64,000 nt of DNA from Sphingobacterium sp. UT-1RO-CII-1. GTDB taxonomy: Bacteria > Bacteroidota > Bacteroidia > Sphingobacteriales > Sphingobacteriaceae. Shown here one piece after another: positions 10,101 to 18,010 of this stretch. Both the position numbers and the translations under genes were made by a program. The notes beneath the pieces are model-generated. The model had not been told where the DNA came from. It did not search any database and worked only from the letters and a program-made list of their open reading frames with translations. The stretch covers positions 379,257 through 443,256 of the forward strand of contig NZ_JAPPVJ010000005.1 of NCBI RefSeq assembly GCF_026711005.1. Reading direction: 5' to 3'. Position 1 is the stretch's first letter; the number at the start of each line of letters is the position of its first letter.

Positions 10101-10706
10101 ATTAATATCAATAAGATACAGAACGGCTCCTACCCAAAAAAAATCAAATGATGGGAATAAACCATCTACAAACTCGTCGTCTACCTGTACTCTTATCAGG
10201 GCATTAGCCTCAAAGCCGTGCTGCAGCTCCCTATTACCGCTAATATCCAGCTGACAAACGAGTTCCCGATCTTGTATTTCAATAATAGAAACCTTAGCAT
10301 CTTTAAAGCTCGTTCTCTCTACACTCCGTGTCTCAGTATAGGGTTTTGTCCCTTGCGTGAACTCGGTCGGAATTTGTACTTGATATATATTTCTAAGCAT
10401 CTTCCCCACCAACGATACATGATATATATACAATTCTTCTGTAGGTATATAATTTTCATGGAATACTTTATTTGCAGTAACTCTTACATCTTGAATTGTA
10501 GAAGCAATACCATACTTACTGCAAACAAAACTAAGACGAGAAAACAAACCTGAAAACTGAACAGACTCACTATACGTCAACCCTTTACACATCTTATCTA
10601 ATAAGACACGCAGTTGTAAATATCTTTTATCAATAGGTTCTGATACGTTGTAGTAAAGATTCTCAAGCTCATCTACAAATTCCAACATCCCCAACTTATC
10701 CGCCAT
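7167..10706 (-). CDS. Dna2-like PD-(D/E)XK nuclease / superfamily 1 helicase fusion
   Basis: A 1179-residue protein. A RecB-like nuclease domain lies near residues 300-400: GRMDMLD (about 351), then ELKSG and NHQAQLFMY give the G-R-x-D, E-x-K and Q-x-x-x-Y motifs of PD-(D/E)XK nucleases. The C-terminal half is a superfamily 1 (Upf1/Dna2-like) helicase: LLNGPPGTGKTS (about 718), VDEASQ (about 847), GDHKQLPA, VERFQGSQRDIIIYS and LNVALTRAREQMILIG. Nuclease before helicase in one chain is the Dna2 order. Substrate is probably branched or flap DNA; the role could be replication/repair or defence. It lies 39 nt after the thermonuclease gene on the same strand and is the last gene of that run. I do not see a clear four-Cys Fe-S cluster around the nuclease. 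Confidence 0.85.
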   Translation of the reverse strand: MADKLGMLEFVDELENLYYNVSEPIDKRYLQLRVLLDKMCKGLTYSESVQFSGLFSRLSFVCSKYGIASTIQDVRVTANKVFHENYIPTEELYIYHVSLVGKMLRNIYQVQIPTEFTQGTKPYTETRSVERTSFKDAKVSIIEIQDRELVCQLDISGNRELQHGFEANALIRVQVDDEFVDGLFPSFDFFWVGAVLYLIDINMDAEGVFHPKLVVLEPDYLLDVSAIAECLQDYGHSELFFLKSKFESVANSKHILLGNYANLVVDEIFSTKENSLDFSHTFIQHFKANPLEYSTCKDISKAPDFRDYCFDSERHFEKIKELIQQDFTTIDIDLDNVSLEPSFLSEKYGIQGRMDMLDWRKDGAISKVVELKSGRPPFPDDGAGVKENHQAQLFMYYLLYSQVENISLDKLNRKVQGYVMYSKPEKDNLRGIAVYIKEFQRVVNLRNRIIAQEYILLRDDEALTMSLLGKINSKNLINKNINLNFRRLLEPQIDSFGQRMEKSSALERSYLASYVSYIAYEQFLSKVGGADGDAYQQGNSKLWLDSFEEKKDKFEILYDLVIVVNTIDEETKSIEFRRTNLGNNHTNFRQGDLCLLYPRNREGDVVSKSQVFKCTIKAINKDSVVVVFKYKQRNTKYFDSFGPEGLWALETDTMDGSFTAMYRNMYRFLGFEKEFRDLILTQKRPTSSRNYGYENDALSFEQQQVINKALSADHYFLLNGPPGTGKTSIIVRNLVKELVGTKKNILILAYTNRAVDELCDAVLEALGGACSDYFIRFGNSLSCSERHRGSLLDVVISRKKLELEKKGKRFTRADVRALLTSYQVYISTVASMNSKEQVYDLKKFDYVIVDEASQILEPYLIGVLGHAEKFILIGDHKQLPAISLQPSERSKTTNVKLHRIGLMNRNNSLFERLYKFCEKNKLEDAYGSLTYQGRMHQQIAVFPNDAFYGGMLAEAYDTPGLKKEQQQLLSRQVSDLPFKTADENSLANLLSTRRMIYFNNPEVGKAYTKYNECEADLVVCLIQEICSIYASNDKVFDPKKTVGVIAPFRNQIALIKQKMEEAKLPYYDVITVDSVERFQGSQRDIIIYSFSLNSTHQLRSIVSLNDDGDVDRKLNVALTRAREQMILIGNDKILSKEPIYLRLIEHYKSRGEYINMPIADILAYKFIYSSRKLVSHYEG

Positions 10707-10745
10707 AATCTGTGTTATGCACTATTAATTAATAATCAACACCTT

Positions 10746-11279
10746 TTACTCCTCTACTAAATACTCTTCACCCCAAATACCTAAGCTATTATCACGGGCA
10801 TATTTTTGCGATTCCAGAAATAAATCAGCATATTTAACATTAGGCTGCACAGTCATAATAGTAGCATAGCCATTTCGCACCATATGTTCATTAATAAACT
10901 CTCCATCAGCAGTATACACATAAGCCAGGGTACGTCCATATCTATCCAGCGAATCTACATCAAACTGAACCCGAACGGCACTTCCCAATATTAAGTCGGT
11001 TAAATATTCTTTTGAGACCTCACCGTAAGGATGCTTTTTTTTATGAAAAACATTCCGGGTTTCGGGCGCATCAACCCCAATCAAACGTATCTTCATCTCA
11101 CTACCTAAACTATCTTGCACCCAAAAAGTATCACCATCTATAACTTTATTTACCCTATACCACCCATCCTCAAGGGCTTCGTCTTCAACTAAAAAAATAT
11201 CCTGTAAAAACTTAATGGCATCGGACTGACAGCTCGTAAAATTAAAAAACAAGCAAAATATTAAAAAACAAAACCTCAA
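10746..11279 (-). CDS. Thermonuclease (SNase)-family lipoprotein
   Basis: A 177-residue protein. A short hydrophobic leader ends in a lipobox (NFTSC, Cys17), so it is probably anchored outside the cytoplasm. The SNase domain (about 40-172) shows the catalytic set: VIDGDTFWV (Ca-binding Asp), IRLIGVDAPET (Arg and Glu) and DRYGRTLAYV (second Arg). It should cleave DNA or RNA non-specifically with Ca2+. The start is TTG; no in-frame ATG precedes the signal peptide, and the TTG lies 7 nt after the methyltransferase stop, which suits translational coupling. It sits between a methyltransferase and a Dna2-like helicase, an unusual partner for a surface nuclease. Confidence 0.9.
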   Translation of the reverse strand: MRFCFLIFCLFFNFTSCQSDAIKFLQDIFLVEDEALEDGWYRVNKVIDGDTFWVQDSLGSEMKIRLIGVDAPETRNVFHKKKHPYGEVSKEYLTDLILGSAVRVQFDVDSLDRYGRTLAYVYTADGEFINEHMVRNGYATIMTVQPNVKYADLFLESQKYARDNSLGIWGEEYLVEE

Positions 11280-11286
11280 ATCTCTC

Positions 11287-12000
11287 CTATTTATAGCCTA
11301 CAAAAGAAGCAAAACATAAATTTTTATGCAGAATATCAACTTTCGAAAAACCCACTTCTTCCATCAGGTTCAGTTGATACATCAAACTTCTCGGCGAATC
11401 CTCTTTCGCTATATAAGCAAAAACATGGTCACGGTAATTTTCATCTTTCAAACTTGTTAAATAGCCACCATACAAATCATGGTATATATACTGCTGCAAA
11501 TTATCATCAACCTGATGTACCAAATCAAAAATCCACAAACTACCACCTTCTTTAAGCAGCGAGTATAGCTTACAAAAACACGCTACCCAATCATCATTAC
11601 CCCGCAAATGATGCAACACATTCGTAGCAATAATCACATCGTAAGACTCTTCTTTAAAGTCCAACGTCCTAAAGTCTCCTTTCATTGGTAAAACCTTACC
11701 TGTGGTTTCAGCAGAGACACGCTGCACAGCACGATCCAACATGTTTTGACTTAAATCTACCAAAGTAACATCGGGGTTCCCCACTTTATGCAATAGCTTA
11801 ACGGCATAGTTCCCAGCGCCGCAACCAATATCAAGTACCGTTGCTAAATCCGTATACTGCCTAGAAATAGCTTCTGTCATCAGTTCCAAATTAAAAACAG
11901 CATCTAAGGTTGTCTGCTGTGCCGTCTCTAAATTTGAAAACCGTTCAACATCGTTATCAAACCGTTCTTCTATCTCTTTAATCGTCGATTTATTATTCAT
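11287..12000 (-). CDS. Class I SAM-dependent methyltransferase
   Basis: A 237-residue methyltransferase of the Rossmann (class I) type. Motif I is VLDIGCGAGNYA (about 56), followed by VTLVDLSQNML, KGDFRTLDF and DVIIATNVLHHL, the order expected for small-molecule or tRNA-type methyltransferases such as UbiE/Trm-like families. The substrate cannot be inferred. It is the first gene of a run with the thermonuclease and helicase (gaps 7 and 39 nt). A perfect 16-bp palindrome lies 20 nt upstream of its ATG (12021-12036). Confidence 0.85.
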   Translation of the reverse strand: MNNKSTIKEIEERFDNDVERFSNLETAQQTTLDAVFNLELMTEAISRQYTDLATVLDIGCGAGNYAVKLLHKVGNPDVTLVDLSQNMLDRAVQRVSAETTGKVLPMKGDFRTLDFKEESYDVIIATNVLHHLRGNDDWVACFCKLYSLLKEGGSLWIFDLVHQVDDNLQQYIYHDLYGGYLTSLKDENYRDHVFAYIAKEDSPRSLMYQLNLMEEVGFSKVDILHKNLCFASFVGYK

Positions 12001-12020
12001 ATGTGTTTCTAATTACTAGG

Positions 12021-12036
12021 TGAGCTTGCAAGCTCA
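12021..12036. promoter_or_regulatory. Perfect 16-bp palindrome upstream of the methyltransferase gene
   Basis: TGAGCTTGCAAGCTCA is self-complementary over all 16 bases. It starts 20 nt upstream of the ATG at 12000. A 10-bp direct repeat (AATTGTCCTA at 12048-12057 and 12059-12068, period 11) follows just upstream. Either could bind a regulator of the methyltransferase-nuclease-helicase run; the function is not shown by the sequence. Confidence 0.4.
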
Positions 12037-12266
12037 GTTTGTTCTTTAATTGTCCTATAATTGTCCTAGGAAATATCCTTCCCTTTACCTTCATGTAAAA
12101 ACTAAGCATTCAAGTTATACAATTTCCAGACGAAATAAAAGAGTCTCTCTTATAGATGATAAGACATTCTTCTCTTAAAACAGTATACTAATTTAAATTT
12201 CATAATTTTGATTAAAATTATGAAGATGATTACAATCATCCCAGCATACACTTTAAAAAAAGCACC

Positions 12267-13100
12267 ATGAAACTATATAGCATAGATACCGGATTTTTTA
12301 AATTAGATGGCGGAGCAATGTTTGGAGTTGTGCCAAAATCAATATGGCAGCGCACCAACCCTGCTGATGAACGAAACCTATGTACTTGGGCAAACAGACT
12401 CCTACTCATAGAAGACGGTAAAAAACTCACCTTAGTAGACACCGCTCTCGGCGATAAACAAGATGAAAAGTTCTTCGGACACTATCATCTACATGGAGAT
12501 GCCACGCTTGATCGCTCTTTAGCTGCACATGGATTTCATAGAGACGATATAACGGATGTCATTTTAACCCATCTACATTTCGACCACGTAGGCGGAGCTG
12601 TAAAAAGAGAAAAGGACCTGCTAGTGCCTGCTTTTAAAAACGCTACTTTCTGGAGCAATCAAAAACAATGGGACTGGGCTATAAATCCTAACCCAAGAGA
12701 GAAAGCCTCCTTTCTGCGTGAAAACATTATCCCTTTACAGGAAAGCGGACAGCTCAACTTTATAAAAGAAAACGAAATATACAGTCCCGATATTTCATTT
12801 CGTTATGCCTACGGACACACCGAGGCTATGATGCTACCACAGATAAATTATAAAGGTTACACCATACTATACATGGCCGATCTTCTTCCCTCTGTCGGTC
12901 ATATTCCTCTTCCTTATGTCATGGCTTACGATGTTCGCCCACTAACAACAATGACCGAAAAACAAGATTACTGGCAAGAAATAGTCGACAAAGAGTACAT
13001 CCTCTTTTTAGAGCATGACCCCGTCAATACTTGCTGTACACTTCAACATACAGAGAAAGGCATTCGTCTCAAAGACACCTTTACATTAAATGATCTTTAA
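12267..13100 (+). CDS. MBL-fold metallo-hydrolase
   Basis: A 277-residue metallo-beta-lactamase-fold enzyme. The metal site motif is visible as THLHFDHVGG (about residue 100), with further ligands likely in GHTEAMML (about 180) and LEHDP near the C-terminus. The family covers lactonases, hydrolases and quinone-related enzymes, so the substrate is open. There is no signal peptide, so it should be cytoplasmic. A TAATTTTG box (12203-12210), about 57 nt upstream of the ATG, fits the Bacteroidota -7 consensus, though no TTTG is seen at -33. The gene is alone, converging on xpt over a shared hairpin. Confidence 0.85.
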   Translation: MKLYSIDTGFFKLDGGAMFGVVPKSIWQRTNPADERNLCTWANRLLLIEDGKKLTLVDTALGDKQDEKFFGHYHLHGDATLDRSLAAHGFHRDDITDVILTHLHFDHVGGAVKREKDLLVPAFKNATFWSNQKQWDWAINPNPREKASFLRENIIPLQESGQLNFIKENEIYSPDISFRYAYGHTEAMMLPQINYKGYTILYMADLLPSVGHIPLPYVMAYDVRPLTTMTEKQDYWQEIVDKEYILFLEHDPVNTCCTLQHTEKGIRLKDTFTLNDL

Positions 13101-13107
13101 AATACTC

Positions 13108-13146
13108 AGTAGGAAAATGTAAATTATGACCCTACATTTTCCTACT
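13108..13146. terminator. Bidirectional hairpin between MBL hydrolase and xpt
   Basis: A perfect 14-bp inverted repeat (arms 13108-13121 and 13133-13146) in the 48-nt gap between two converging genes. It can serve both. Confidence 0.7.
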
Positions 13147-13148
13147 AT

Positions 13149-13721
13149 TTAATCTTCAAAAACCACTTCACCTTCTTTTAGCTCTTTTATACGTGCCAAA
13201 GACTCCACTTGAACACTCTCTAAGCCTGCTAAACGTTCTGCACCTTGCTGAAAAGACTTCTCAATTATAAAACCCATTCCTATTAGTACAGCACCTGCCC
13301 TAGTAACTAAATCATGTACTCCTAAGGCTGCATTACCATTAGCCAAAAAATCATCTATAAATAAAACTCGGTCATCGCGACCTAAAAACTCTTTACTCAC
13401 ACAGATATCGTAGGTGCGGTCTTTTGTAAACGAATAAACCTGTGCACTAATCATGTCATCCATTGTCTTAGGCACTGCTTTTTTCACAAAAACAACCGGC
13501 AGCTCTAAAAGATATCCCAACATAATAGCCGGAGCTATACCACTTGCCTCAATAGTAATAATTTTATTAAAAGATTGCCCACTAAAACGACGCATAAACT
13601 CTACAGCAATAGACTTCATCAAAAGAGGATCCATCTGATGATTAATAAAGCTATCTACTTTTAAAATTCCTCCATTAAAACTTTTTCCATCACGAAGAAT
13701 TCTATCTTTTAATAATTGCAT
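13149..13721 (-). CDS. xpt: Xanthine phosphoribosyltransferase
   Basis: A 190-residue purine-salvage enzyme making XMP from xanthine and PRPP. The start [12 protein letters not shown] and [16 protein letters not shown] match the well-conserved N-terminus of Xpt, and the PRPP-binding motif is [13 protein letters not shown] (about 122-134). The length is that of bacterial Xpt (about 190). No purine riboswitch is apparent upstream, unlike in Firmicutes. A CAAATATA sequence at 13810-13817 reads TATATTTG on the minus strand and could be the -7 element. Confidence 0.93.
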   Translation of the reverse strand: MQLLKDRILRDGKSFNGGILKVDSFINHQMDPLLMKSIAVEFMRRFSGQSFNKIITIEASGIAPAIMLGYLLELPVVFVKKAVPKTMDDMISAQVYSFTKDRTYDICVSKEFLGRDDRVLFIDDFLANGNAALGVHDLVTRAGAVLIGMGFIIEKSFQQGAERLAGLESVQVESLARIKELKEGEVVFED

Positions 13722-14023
13722 ATGTAAGTATATTTTTAAAACAGCTCCTTATCAATGCCCATTAGAGCTATAAAGCAACCATAGCATAAGGACAATCGTA
13801 TAAAAGATGCAAATATACGAGAACTTGCTTAAGAAATTAGCTGTATATAATAATATCAGCCCCTCTTCACATTTATAAAAACAAGGACAGTTAAAAAATG
13901 ACTAACTTGTATTCCATATATACAAAAATGATAAAAGTAATTTTTAATCCTTCCAAATTAATACTATGCATGCATAATATTAATTTATATATTTATATTT
14001 GGTTAAAACCCTAAAAGATAGTT
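13722..14023. other. Divergent control region between xpt and the Fe-S gene
   Basis: AT-rich 302-nt stretch. It holds two candidate -7 boxes: TATATTTG on the minus strand (13810-13817) for xpt and TATATTTG on the plus strand (13994-14001) for the Fe-S gene. Neither has a clear TTTG at the -33 distance. No ORF or other structure is seen. Confidence 0.4.
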
Positions 14024-15316
14024 ATGATAAGTCAAATCATTTTTTTTATTCTTTTATTTTCTGCTGTATTTTTATTTAGTAAAAATGCACGTAAAATCTA
14101 TAGAAATATAAAACTGGGTCAGCCACTTAATCGTAGCGACCGCCCTGGAGAACGCTTAAAACTAATGCTGCTCGTAGCATTTGGACAAAAAAAGATGTTC
14201 AAAAAACCGCTACCGGCAATTCTCCATCTTTTTGTATATGTTGGTTTCTGTATCATAAATATAGAAATGCTGGAGATAGTTATTGATGGTTTATTCGGAA
14301 CCCACCGTATACTTTCTGCGCTAGGCAGCTTCTATAATTTTTTAATTTTCGCCTTCGAGTGGCTAGCACTGGGAGTATTGGTAAGTTGTGTTATATTCTT
14401 TATACGAAGAAATCTACTGAATATTTACAGATTTAAAGGGATTGAATTAAAAGACTGGCCAAAGACCGATGCCAATTTAATTCTAATCACTGAAATACTT
14501 TTAATGGCTGCTTTTCTCTTTATGAACGCAGCGGACTATTCATTACAGCAACAGGGCGCGGCCGGCTACCATGAAGCAGGAGCATTTCCCGTAAGCCAGT
14601 ATTTAAGCGCTATGCTTCCCGAATCTGCAAATACTTTGGTGTTCATAGAGCGTTTTTGTTGGTGGTTTCATATCATAGGCGTTTTTGCATTTCTGAACTA
14701 TCTTCCTATTTCGAAACATTTGCATATTATTCTTGCTTTTCCGAACACCTACTTCTCCAAGCTTGAACCTAAAGGCCAGTTTACTAATATAGAGTCAGTC
14801 ACCGCTGAAGTAAAGTCTATGTTAGACCCATCTATTCCGCCTCCAAGTGGTGAAGTGGCTCGATTTGGAGCAAAAGATGTACACGACCTGACCTGGAAAA
14901 ACCTTTTGGACGCTTATACCTGTACAGAATGTGGCCGATGTACCGCAGCATGTCCGGCAAATATTACCGGAAAACTACTTTCTCCTCGAAAAATCATGAT
15001 GGATACCCGTGATCGCTTAGAAGAAGTCGGACGTAATATTTCAAAAAACGGCACTTTTAAAGAAGATGAAAAGTCATTAATAGACAGTTACATAACGAGA
15101 GAAGAATTATGGGCCTGTACCACCTGCAATGCCTGTGTCGAGCAATGCCCGGTTAATATAAACCCTTTAGAAATCATTGTCGGACTAAGGCAATACGCTG
15201 TTATGGAAGAGTCACAGGCACCTAGCAGTATAAACGCTATGTTTAGCAACTTAGAAAACAACGGCGCCCCTTGGAAATATTCGCAGGCCGACCGTGCGAA
15301 TTGGGCAAATAAATAA
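14024..15316 (+). CDS. Membrane-bound 2x[4Fe-4S] electron-transfer protein
   Basis: A 430-residue protein with about five membrane segments in the N-terminal 250 residues and two ferredoxin-type clusters after residue 300: CTECGRCTAACPANITG and CTTCNACVEQCPVNINP. This is the build of the membrane Fe-S subunits related to HdrD/DsrMK/EtfD-type complexes. It is followed after 13 nt by a cysteine-rich CCG-domain protein, with which it should form a quinone-linked redox complex. No partner flavoprotein gene is adjacent, so the electron donor is not known from context. Confidence 0.82.
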   Translation: MISQIIFFILLFSAVFLFSKNARKIYRNIKLGQPLNRSDRPGERLKLMLLVAFGQKKMFKKPLPAILHLFVYVGFCIINIEMLEIVIDGLFGTHRILSALGSFYNFLIFAFEWLALGVLVSCVIFFIRRNLLNIYRFKGIELKDWPKTDANLILITEILLMAAFLFMNAADYSLQQQGAAGYHEAGAFPVSQYLSAMLPESANTLVFIERFCWWFHIIGVFAFLNYLPISKHLHIILAFPNTYFSKLEPKGQFTNIESVTAEVKSMLDPSIPPPSGEVARFGAKDVHDLTWKNLLDAYTCTECGRCTAACPANITGKLLSPRKIMMDTRDRLEEVGRNISKNGTFKEDEKSLIDSYITREELWACTTCNACVEQCPVNINPLEIIVGLRQYAVMEESQAPSSINAMFSNLENNGAPWKYSQADRANWANK

Positions 15317-15329
15317 AATAATACAACGT

Positions 15330-16124
15330 ATGGAAAATAATATTCACGTCCCAACAGTAGCCGAGCTACTCGCAAAAGGAGAATCTCCAGACCTATTATT
15401 TTGGGTAGGCTGCGCAGGAAGCTTTGATGAAAGGGCACAACGAATAACCAAGGATATATGTAAAATATTACAGCATGTAGGTATCAAATACGCTATCCTC
15501 GGAACAGAAGAAAGCTGCACAGGAGATCCTGCAAAACGGGCCGGCAATGAATTTTTATTTCAGATGCAAGCGATGATGAATATAGACATTCTCAATGGCT
15601 ACGAAATAAAAAAAATAGTAACCGCATGCCCGCACTGTTTTAATACGTTAAAAAATGAATACCCGAGTTTAGGCGGGCATTACGAAGTTATCCACCACAC
15701 CGAACTTATTCAATCGCTGATAGACGAAGGCAAGCTAAAACCCGCAGACGGAAACACCTTTAAAGGCAAAAGAATAACATACCATGACCCTTGTTATTTG
15801 GGCCGGGCGAACGATGTCTACGAAGCTCCACGTAAAATTCTTGAAACATTAGATGCTGATCTTGTCGAACTTAAGCGCTGCCGGAGCAATGGTCTTTGTT
15901 GCGGCGCCGGGGGGGCACAAATGTTCAAAGAACCCGAACCTGGAAAAAAAGATGTAAATATCGAACGCATCGAAGATGTCATAGAGACAAAAGCAAGTTT
16001 AGTAGCCTCTGCCTGCCCGTTTTGTATGACCATGCTCCAAGACGGTGTAAAAATAAAAGAGCAAGAAGCAAATATAGAAGTCCTAGATATCGCCGAAATT
16101 ACAGTAAAAGCAAATAAGTTATAA
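15330..16124 (+). CDS. CCG-domain Fe-S protein (HdrB/LutA/GlpC-like)
   Basis: A 264-residue soluble protein with two cysteine-rich CCG modules: WVGCAGSFD... ACPHCFNTLKNEYP, and YHDPCYLGR... GLCCGAGGAQMF... ACPFCMTML. Such modules bind a non-cubane Fe-S cluster and act in heterodisulfide-reductase-like and lactate-utilisation complexes. I chose the ATG at 15330 because an upstream in-frame start at 15294 would overlap the preceding Fe-S gene and add a non-conserved tail. It is co-transcribed with that gene, and a strong terminator follows. Confidence 0.85.
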   Translation: MENNIHVPTVAELLAKGESPDLLFWVGCAGSFDERAQRITKDICKILQHVGIKYAILGTEESCTGDPAKRAGNEFLFQMQAMMNIDILNGYEIKKIVTACPHCFNTLKNEYPSLGGHYEVIHHTELIQSLIDEGKLKPADGNTFKGKRITYHDPCYLGRANDVYEAPRKILETLDADLVELKRCRSNGLCCGAGGAQMFKEPEPGKKDVNIERIEDVIETKASLVASACPFCMTMLQDGVKIKEQEANIEVLDIAEITVKANKL

Positions 16125-16150
16125 ACTTTTACAAACCCATAATAAAAAAA

Positions 16151-16174
16151 CGCTTTGTATAAATATACAAAGCG
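16151..16174. terminator. Bidirectional terminator between Fe-S operon and tRNA-Leu
   Basis: A perfect 10-bp stem (16151-16160 with 16165-16174, loop aaat) flanked by A7 on the left and T7 on the right, so it works on both strands: for the Fe-S operon and for tRNA-Leu. Confidence 0.85.
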
Positions 16175-16193
16175 TTTTTTTATTTCTTTGAAG

Positions 16194-16276
16194 TGCCCAG
16201 GAGCAGATTCGAACTGCCACGCCCATAAGGCGCCACCCCCTCAAGATGGTGCGTCTACCAATTTCGCCACCTGGGC
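16194..16276 (-). tRNA. tRNA-Leu, anticodon GAG
   Basis: An 83-nt class II tRNA. The acceptor stem pairs GCCCAGG with CCTGGGC plus discriminator A. The anticodon arm is CCATC-TTGAGGG-GGTGG, with anticodon GAG. A long variable arm (GGCGCC...GGGCGT region) and the T loop GTTCGAATC are present. CCA is not encoded. It lies downstream of the Ppx/GppA-type gene on the same strand and ahead of the terminator at 16151-16174. Confidence 0.96.
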
Positions 16277-16339
16277 TTATTCTATCAGCAAAAGTAACGT
16301 TTTTTTACTCCATTTGAAAAGAAAATTAGCGTATTTAAA

Positions 16340-17221
16340 CTACTCTTCCTTTAACTCTCTGTCTATCAAAGTCTGTATAATTCCATCAACCAACCCCACA
16401 CGTGGCGCAACAATATTCTTCAGCTGTCCCACCTTCATAATCGTCAGAAATATTTCCGCTGCCGGAATAATAACATCAGCACGATCTTGCTTTAACCCCA
16501 AAACATGAATACGATCTTTAAGCGAATACGAGCTTAAATAATCATATATAGCTTTAAGCTTTGCAAACGATATGGGTTTATCTTCTTTTTCATTCGCAAA
16601 CCGTGACAATTTGTTCATATTTCCCCCTGTACCTATTCCATAAATATTCTTATACGGTTTTGTAACTCCACGAACCCACTCTTTCAACTCTTGCCATATC
16701 TCGGGGCTGTCCTGATTATCCAAGATCCGGATTGTGCCTAAATTAAACGATTTTGACGCCACAACTTCTGCATTCGCAAACAGGGAAATCTCCGTGCTCC
16801 CCCCTCCGACATCTATATATAAATACACTTTGTTGACATCAATATTATCACGCAACTGACTACTATAAATAATCTTCGCTTCCTTACCTCCATCAATAAT
16901 ATTGATATCAATGCCAACCTTCCCACAAGCCACAACAATCTCATCTCCATTATCGGCCTCCCGCATCGCTGAAGTTGCACAGGCCATATAATCAGATACC
17001 CTATAAACATCCATTAAATTTCGAAAAGCCTGCATCGTCTTCACCATATTATCAAACTTAGCATCAGAAATATGATGATGAATAAAAGCATCATCCCCCA
17101 ACCTCAAAGGCACACGAATAAGCGCTTCTTTTTTAAATTTAAAAGGTACTTTTTCTTTATTTACCTCCGCAATTAATAATCTAACTGCGTTTGATCCTAT
17201 ATCAATAGCCCCGTATCTCAC
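16340..17221 (-). CDS. Ppx/GppA-family phosphatase (exopolyphosphatase/pppGpp hydrolase type)
   Basis: A 293-residue single-domain Ppx/GppA protein of the ASKHA fold: IDIGSNAVRLLIAEV (phosphate-1 loop, residues 6-20), YIDVGGGSTEISLF (phosphate-2, about 137) and GIGTGGNMNKL (about 195). It lacks the C-terminal HD extension of long Ppx, as is usual in Bacteroidota. Activity may be on polyphosphate, pppGpp or another phosphate ester. The start is GTG. A candidate -7 box, TAGATTTG on the minus strand, lies at 17266-17273. tRNA-Leu follows 63 nt downstream and may share the transcript. Confidence 0.9.
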   Translation of the reverse strand: MRYGAIDIGSNAVRLLIAEVNKEKVPFKFKKEALIRVPLRLGDDAFIHHHISDAKFDNMVKTMQAFRNLMDVYRVSDYMACATSAMREADNGDEIVVACGKVGIDINIIDGGKEAKIIYSSQLRDNIDVNKVYLYIDVGGGSTEISLFANAEVVASKSFNLGTIRILDNQDSPEIWQELKEWVRGVTKPYKNIYGIGTGGNMNKLSRFANEKEDKPISFAKLKAIYDYLSSYSLKDRIHVLGLKQDRADVIIPAAEIFLTIMKVGQLKNIVAPRVGLVDGIIQTLIDRELKEE

Positions 17222-17371
17222 AAATTATATCTGTTAAAAGTAAAACGAAATTTCACAATATTACTCAAATCTACATTAACCTGTTGTTAATTTTCAGTTA
17301 ATTTAAAACAAAAAAGGAATATGCTTCAGCATATTCCTCTAATTAATATTTCTTTAACTGGCCTATTTTTG

Positions 17372-17935
17372 TTAGTGTCCAGTGTGTGCTTCCTCTTTAC
17401 CTCCTGCTAAAATATAAAGCTCACTTACCTTTTCAAGATTAGCCTTTGCAAAGTCTTGCAAGCCTGCATTTGTATTTCTAACAATGCGCTCTATCTGCGT
17501 CTTAACAGCTGCAGCTTCCTTTTGTGCATGTAACAAATAAGCCTCATCACTGTAAACCTTCAAATCTGCTTTTGCAGAATCAGCTGCTACACCAAACTCT
17601 TCCGCTTTAAATACCTCTGCTCCTCTGATCGGGAAAACAACCTGATTTACTATAGCTAAGTTATCCATAGCAGGCAGAAGTGAAGCATAAACCTCTTTAG
17701 ATTTCGCAGCCACCTGTTTTGCCTGTGAAGAATTAGCTACTGTCTCTACATAGTCTGCATAATCCGCTTCATATACAGCTTTAGCTCCAACAATCTGAAA
17801 AAACTGATAAGCGTCACCATCAACTAAAGTTGTTTGCGTAAAATTCAGTTGATTATCCGTAGCCGTTTTAGGATTACAAGAAACCAATAAAGCACTTGCA
17901 CATACAGCTGCAACAAATAAAGTATTAAATTTCAT
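17372..17935 (-). CDS. Alanine-rich helical lipoprotein of unknown function
   Basis: 187 residues with a lipoprotein signal (Cys20 in LLVSC). The mature part is predicted helical and Ala/Lys/Glu-rich (DAYQFFQIVGAKAVYEADYADYVE...). The pattern recalls DUF4142-like ferritin-fold proteins, but the match is weak and I do not assign it. It ends in a His-containing tail (EEAHTGH). A CAAAATTA sequence (17957-17964, TAATTTTG on the minus strand) 21 nt upstream of the ATG fits a Bacteroidota -7 box. It stands alone between ppc and the Ppx-type gene. Confidence 0.7.
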   Translation of the reverse strand: MKFNTLFVAAVCASALLVSCNPKTATDNQLNFTQTTLVDGDAYQFFQIVGAKAVYEADYADYVETVANSSQAKQVAAKSKEVYASLLPAMDNLAIVNQVVFPIRGAEVFKAEEFGVAADSAKADLKVYSDEAYLLHAQKEAAAVKTQIERIVRNTNAGLQDFAKANLEKVSELYILAGGKEEAHTGH

Positions 17936-18010
17936 CTCTCTTTTGTATTTATCCTACAAAATTAAAAAAATAATCGACTTCCTGTCTTAAAATAAACAAC
18001 TTAGTGTACA

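Noticed and set aside
13722-13810. Purine riboswitch upstream of xpt
   Set aside because: The region lacks the conserved core of the purine aptamer on the minus strand; only a candidate -7 box was found.
15294-15329. Upstream start for the CCG-domain protein
   Set aside because: It would overlap the previous gene and add residues not like the family; the ATG at 15330 fits better.
16155-16508. 117-codon plus-strand frame over the tRNA-Leu region
   Set aside because: It runs through a terminator and a tRNA gene and antisense to the Ppx-type gene, so it is not coding.
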